DNA of 64,000 nucleotides from Pectinatus haikarae. GTDB lineage: Bacteria; Bacillota; Negativicutes; Selenomonadales; Selenomonadaceae. The stretch's first letter is position 1. Each line of letters opens with the position of its first letter. This document shows positions 62,061 through 64,000 of the stretch, piece after piece. The position numbers were made by a program, and so were the translations under genes. Under the pieces are notes generated by a model. It ran no database searches, had not been told where the DNA came from, and was given only the letters and a program-made list of their open reading frames with translations. Location of the stretch: NCBI RefSeq assembly GCF_030813505.1, contig NZ_JAUSUE010000003.1. One strand, written 5' to 3'.

Positions 62061-63782
62061 TTAACAAACGCCGCATCGCTTGCAGCCGTCAAAGCACTTT
62101 ACAGTAAATTTTTGTTTTTTTGCCATTTCCAGTTCGTGGATAAAATAATCATTTTTTACCCCCATCTCCAGTATGTTCCATGGTAAAAGTTCATCAATAT
62201 TTCTTTCACGGTAAAGATAAAAGGAGTCGCTGATTTTATGGGTTTTCATAACTCGCCGAAAGGCCTTACTGCCTCCCAGCATGTGCGCCTCATAAAGAAT
62301 CTGCGACAGCTTTCTGTCTCCGCGCGCCAATATCCCCTGTAAATATGCCTCTTTAGGTGATTCGGTCAAGACTTCAATATTCTTTTCTTTCTTTAAAGAA
62401 GCCCTTATATATTTCATTACCGCGGAAACTTTTTGCATATCGGCCATAGCCATCCATTGAAATGGCGTAAACGGTTTAGGAACAAATGGGTTTACGCTCA
62501 ATGTCAACTTACCGCGGGCCTTGTTCTTATCCATATACCCGCGCAGATCAAACGCCATTTTTATTATGGCTTCTATATCTTCATCAGTTTCTTCCGGCAG
62601 ACCGACCATAATATAAAGGCGGAAATTCTGAATACCTGCCTTTATTCCCATATCTATTGATTTATACAGGTGAGCATCTTCAATTCCTTTATTGATAATG
62701 CGGCGCAGTTTTACACTGCCCGCTTCCGGGGCAAGTGTAAGCGTTTTTTGCCCGCTTGCAGCCAAAGAATCAACCAGCAGCTGCGTGACAGAGTCTGCCC
62801 GAAACGAAGCCACAGACATCGGATGGTTACGCTCATTTATGAAACGGCATATCTCATCGATTTGCGGATGATCGGATACAGCCGCTCCCATCAATCCTAT
62901 TTTTTCCTTTGCCGGAACATTGCTTATCATCTGCATGATGGATTCTATACTTCTGTTGCGCGGGACACGAAAACAATAGCCTGCCATACAGAAACGGCAA
63001 TGGCGTCCGCAGCCGCGAGCTGTTTCAATCAAGTAAAAATTAAATTCTGTGTTATTGCTTTTGATTACTGTATGTGCCGGATAATCATCTATATTTTTTA
63101 CCCACTGCCGTAATATATTTGCCGGTACATTTTTATCCGGATAAATGTACCGCAGCACGCCGCTTTCATCATAGTCATGTTTGTAAAAGGCAGGAACATA
63201 TACACCAGGAATATTAGCCAGACAAAGCAATGCTTTCTGGCGTGACTCCCCTTTCCTGCGTGTGCTGAGATATACATCAAGAAAATGATTTATTGTTTCT
63301 TCGCCCTCACCGATAATAAAAGCATCAATGAAAAGATACAACGGTTCGGGATTAAACGTAGCACATGGTCCTCCGGCGATTACCAAGGGATCATTTTCAC
63401 CGCGTTCTGAGGCCAGCAATTTTACTTTGCCGCGTGACAGCATGGACAATATATTAAAATAATCCAACTCAAAAGACACGGCAAAACCTATAATGGCAAA
63501 TTCATAAAGAGGATTTTGCGACTCAAGACTCAAGAGTGGAGTATTGCTTTGTTCGTATTGCTTTTGCAGATTGCCGTCCGGAAGAAAAAAACGTTCGGCC
63601 GCGCTGTCGGTACGAGAATTTATTTGATGATAAATTATATGCAGCCCAAGATTGGACATACCGACATTATAGTGGTTGGGATAGCAAAGTGCAAAACGTG
63701 TACGGATACCGGCAGGATATAAACTATATCCTTCTTCGGCAGCCAAAATTTCCTGTAAATGATTTTTAATTTTCCATGACAA
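62061..63782 (-). CDS. B12-binding-domain radical SAM protein (TIGR03960-like)
   Basis: A 573-residue radical SAM protein. An N-terminal B12-binding-like region (about 25-190; SNLGLHIIYHQINSR, VIAGGPCATFNPEPL) precedes the radical SAM barrel with CGRHCRFCMAG near residue 255. The C-terminus ends CFDGCKRCGVC, a possible extra metal site. This large uncharacterised family often lies next to rng or ribosomal genes; its reaction is unknown. The start is TTG 63782, eight bases after GGAGG. The frame itself begins at a TTG inside that ribosome site. Confidence 0.9.
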   Translation of the reverse strand: MSWKIKNHLQEILAAEEGYSLYPAGIRTRFALCYPNHYNVGMSNLGLHIIYHQINSRTDSAAERFFLPDGNLQKQYEQSNTPLLSLESQNPLYEFAIIGFAVSFELDYFNILSMLSRGKVKLLASERGENDPLVIAGGPCATFNPEPLYLFIDAFIIGEGEETINHFLDVYLSTRRKGESRQKALLCLANIPGVYVPAFYKHDYDESGVLRYIYPDKNVPANILRQWVKNIDDYPAHTVIKSNNTEFNFYLIETARGCGRHCRFCMAGYCFRVPRNRSIESIMQMISNVPAKEKIGLMGAAVSDHPQIDEICRFINERNHPMSVASFRADSVTQLLVDSLAASGQKTLTLAPEAGSVKLRRIINKGIEDAHLYKSIDMGIKAGIQNFRLYIMVGLPEETDEDIEAIIKMAFDLRGYMDKNKARGKLTLSVNPFVPKPFTPFQWMAMADMQKVSAVMKYIRASLKKEKNIEVLTESPKEAYLQGILARGDRKLSQILYEAHMLGGSKAFRRVMKTHKISDSFYLYRERNIDELLPWNILEMGVKNDYFIHELEMAKKQKFTVKCFDGCKRCGVC

Positions 63783-63916
63783 AATTTGTACCTCCAAAAG
63801 TTAGTGCAATGCTTCATCAGATCAACAGCTGTAAAAAAAAAGCCGTTGGCAAAACCACAATACTGGCAGCATAATATTTATTATGGCAACCAAAAGCAGT
63901 TTTGGCAACAGTCTTT

Positions 63917-64000
63917 TTATTTTTTATTCTCTTTCGTTGATCTCAATTCTGCCAGTTCCTGAGCAAAATTATCAATATCTGTGAATTTGCGGTAAACAGA
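63917..64000 (-). CDS. nrdR: C-terminal end of a probable NrdR repressor (partial)
   Basis: Only the last 27 codons are in the window: they read VYRKFTDIDNFAQELAELRS and then TKENKK before a stop. The VYRxFxDIxxFxxEL pattern is the conserved end of NrdR, the ATP-cone repressor of ribonucleotide reductase genes. The rest lies beyond the right edge. Confidence 0.6.
   Translation of the reverse strand, partial: SVYRKFTDIDNFAQELAELRSTKENKK

Overview
The window looks like chromosome of a low-to-mid GC diderm Firmicute, most likely class Negativicutes (Selenomonadales/Veillonellales type). Firmicute-type housekeeping genes (trmK plus a Nif3-like gene, pyrR, sepF and the ylm cluster, DUF951, lepA-hemW, a T-box riboswitch, an MtlR-type PTS regulator) occur beside a TonB-dependent outer-membrane receptor, TonB/ExbB/ExbD and an EptA-like phosphoethanolamine transferase, which need an outer membrane. 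The species is not determined.

Layout. 1-5.5 kb: a partial membrane protein, a chemoreceptor, and lepA-hemW. 5.7-10.7 kb: a possible dicarboxylate cassette (DASS transporter, fumarase-superfamily lyase, divergent LysR gene and a coupled gene of unknown function). 10.8-16.6 kb: catalase, EptA-like transferase and a PAS-GGDEF protein. 16.7-22.7 kb: Nif3-like and trmK genes, a YxjG-like methionine synthase with its LysR regulator, and a divergent MFS transporter behind a T-box. 22.7-28.6 kb: a six-gene mannitol-type PTS operon with two separate EIIA genes and an F6P-aldolase-like gene. 28.7-43.5 kb: a degraded integrative element in tRNA-Ser(CGA), see below. 43.6-50.5 kb: DUF951, a CDF transporter, a CBS-ACT protein and a complete livKHMGF branched-chain amino-acid ABC transporter. 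50.9-55.6 kb: manA, tRNA-Lys, a phosphoesterase, two less-known proteins, tRNA-Val and tRNA-Arg. 55.7-64 kb: a DJ-1 gene, then pyrR-rluD-like-lspA-ylmH-proC-sepF-yggS-pgeF, a B12-binding radical SAM gene and the 3' end of a probable nrdR, all on the minus strand.

The most striking part is the island at 28.73-43.5 kb. A 95-bp direct repeat (one mismatch) holding the 3' half of tRNA-Ser(CGA) bounds it, and an integrase remnant lies just inside the left end. It carries a possible electrophile-detoxification group (HxlR regulator, nitroreductase, exported DJ-1 protein, SRPBCC protein, glyoxalase) and a Fur-box-preceded operon: tonB, HutW/ChuW-like radical SAM gene, TonB-dependent receptor, exbB, exbD, flavodoxin. 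That operon reads as an anaerobic haem (or related tetrapyrrole) uptake and ring-opening system. Inverted IS256-family and IS3-family remnants bracket it. exbD appears to have lost one base near its 5' end.

Other regulatory structures include the T-box before the MFS gene (candidate Lys specifier), a promoter, palindrome and attenuator-like leader before livH, and a cre-like palindrome before the mannitol operon. All calls come from reading the sequence; no database search was possible.
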